A stretch of DNA of 14,547 nucleotides from VMCP01 sp964645755 (GTDB lineage Bacteria > Bacteroidota > Bacteroidia > NS11-12g > UBA955), in the NCBI GenBank assembly GCA_964645755.1, contig CAZYBT010000064.1:1-14547 (forward strand). The letters are read 5' to 3'. Under the pieces are notes generated by a model. The model saw nothing but the letters and a program-made list of their open reading frames with translations, made no database searches and was not told the origin of the DNA. The position numbers and the translations under genes were made by a program. Below are positions 13,643-14,547 of this stretch, one piece after another (the first letter of the stretch is position 1; each line of letters begins with the position of its first letter).

Positions 13643-14547
13643 TTATTCTGCGTAATCAGGGGCAACCTCTGAAACCATGGAAGAATCGATGGCTTCTTGA
13701 TTGAGTTGAGATTCGAGTTCTCTCATGCGTGCCTTGCGTTCAGCGTCTTTTTTACGTTCAGCAGTGGCAATGTTATCGGCCATTTTGAGGAGTCGCATGA
13801 TAGAGTTGTCTTTTCCTTCCGAGAAGTTTACTTGCATATTTGATTTAGACATGGTTCCAAAGCCAGAAAGGTCTTTGAAGTTTGACATGATATCTTTGAA
13901 TTGGCTGAATGATTCGTTATCATCCTTGATATTCATTATTTTTTTGAGGGATGCTTCGCCGTAGTTTTTCATGGTCATATCCATGAAGAAAGACGATGGG
14001 TTATCGGTGAGGATGCTTGCAACATTTTTGTCGATTTGGTTGTTCCATGTTTTATTTTTTGCGAGGGTTTTAGCGGCTTCTTCATCGTTAGTGAAAACCA
14101 ATTTATTTTTGGCAAAAACCATTGAAATGTTACCGATAAATCCACCGCCCGGAATCATCACAACGCCGTTGTTTTCTTTAATCATACCATTGCTAATTTT
14201 TTCAAGTTGAGTGATGATTTTCTTGTAAATTTTCTCATCTTTTAGTCCAATTTGCGCGGTCATTACTGGAACTATTTTGGTTACAGTTTGCATAGATGAT
14301 TCGAATTCTCCGGTTTCCATGTTGAAATTCTCGTAATTGTAAACCAATTCTTGAACTTCTTTGGTATTGAGTTTTGTCATGGCAAATGCAATACTGCCAT
14401 CGAGCATGGTTTCAATTTCTGTTTCAGTAAGACCTGAAGTATTTGCAATTTCTTTGATGGAGGTTTTATATTGTGGAAGGGTTTTTAAAAATTTCACAAT
14501 TGCTTCCATGTTGAGCATGGCAGCGGTTCCGATGAGGAGTTTGCCAT
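13643..14547 (-). CDS. DUF4836-like Bacteroidota envelope protein (5' partial)
   Basis: Three hundred C-terminal residues are visible. The frame stays open to the right edge: the codons before the ATG at 14518 encode GKLLIGTAA, so that ATG is probably internal. Visible features are a short helix-rich segment (ANTSGLTETEIETMLDG), a Gly-rich strand (IPGGGFIGNISMVF), a strand followed by NDEEAAKTLAKNK, and a charged helical tail (AERKKDAERKARMREL). The combination of 'level of inhibition-like' strands, a D-G-x-IAFAMT strand and a final NSIMRLL helix recalls the DUF4836 family, which are uncharacterised Bacteroidota proteins, often lipoproteins. I assign this by resemblance only. It sits 3 bases upstream of the ATPase and is therefore probably in the same operon, perhaps as a periplasmic or outer-membrane partner of the transporter. 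The N-terminus, including any lipoprotein signal, is outside the window. Confidence 0.5.
   Translation of the reverse strand, partial: GKLLIGTAAMLNMEAIVKFLKTLPQYKTSIKEIANTSGLTETEIETMLDGSIAFAMTKLNTKEVQELVYNYENFNMETGEFESSMQTVTKIVPVMTAQIGLKDEKIYKKIITQLEKISNGMIKENNGVVMIPGGGFIGNISMVFAKNKLVFTNDEEAAKTLAKNKTWNNQIDKNVASILTDNPSSFFMDMTMKNYGEASLKKIMNIKDDNESFSQFKDIMSNFKDLSGFGTMSKSNMQVNFSEGKDNSIMRLLKMADNIATAERKKDAERKARMRELESQLNQEAIDSSMVSEVAPDYAE

Noticed and set aside
14516..14518. ATG as the start of the DUF4836-like gene
   Set aside because: The frame is open through the right edge with plausible coding sequence (GKLLIGTAA), so this ATG is probably internal.
11763..14547. Minus-strand ABC operon as the exporter of the adhesin
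   Set aside because: The adhesin carries a type IX sorting domain, and the permease is of FtsX/MacB type with no sign of a type I exporter. The genes are convergent, so adjacency is weak evidence.

Overview
The window suggests a member of the Bacteroidota. The evidence is a giant surface protein with a gliding-motility-associated (type B) C-terminal sorting domain for the type IX secretion system, SprB-type repeats, a low-to-moderate GC content, and start sites preceded by A-rich sequence instead of a Shine-Dalgarno motif. Species or genus cannot be read from the sequence.

About 80% of the window (2-11698, + strand) is one open reading frame that is already open at the left edge, so the gene start and any signal peptide lie outside. 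The visible 3898 residues form a chain of 43 complete extracellular beta-sandwich-like modules. In order these are 22 long PKD-like modules of about 91 residues (86-6175), 11 shorter and more canonical PKD modules of about 84 residues (6176-8962), 5 SprB-type modules (8963-10168), 4 Ig-like modules (10169-11167), one more PKD-like module (11168-11395) and a roughly 100-residue type B sorting domain (11396-11695). Every complete module carries one cysteine near its start and one near its end. Within the first array the modules repeat with a period of five (three full blocks, 368-4540). The linker, the Trp-x-Phe motif and the turn residues all mark this period.

The adhesin gene converges on a three-gene operon on the minus strand. 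A long inverted repeat (core 11705-11769) lies between them. It overlaps the last codons of the opposing gene and is the likely bidirectional terminator.

The minus-strand operon reads, from the right edge leftwards: a partial gene for a DUF4836-like protein (13643-14547), an ABC transporter ATPase (12968-13639) and an FtsX/MacB-type permease (11763-12965). Gaps of 3 and 2 bases indicate co-transcription. The ATPase and permease should form one inner-membrane complex. Its substrate is unknown, and nothing visible links it to the adhesin beyond adjacency.

No RNA gene, CRISPR array, insertion sequence or phage gene was seen, and no promoter could be supported. The only non-coding stretch is the 64 bases between the convergent genes. 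I do not see a new multi-gene system. The most original signal is the higher-order organisation of the module array.
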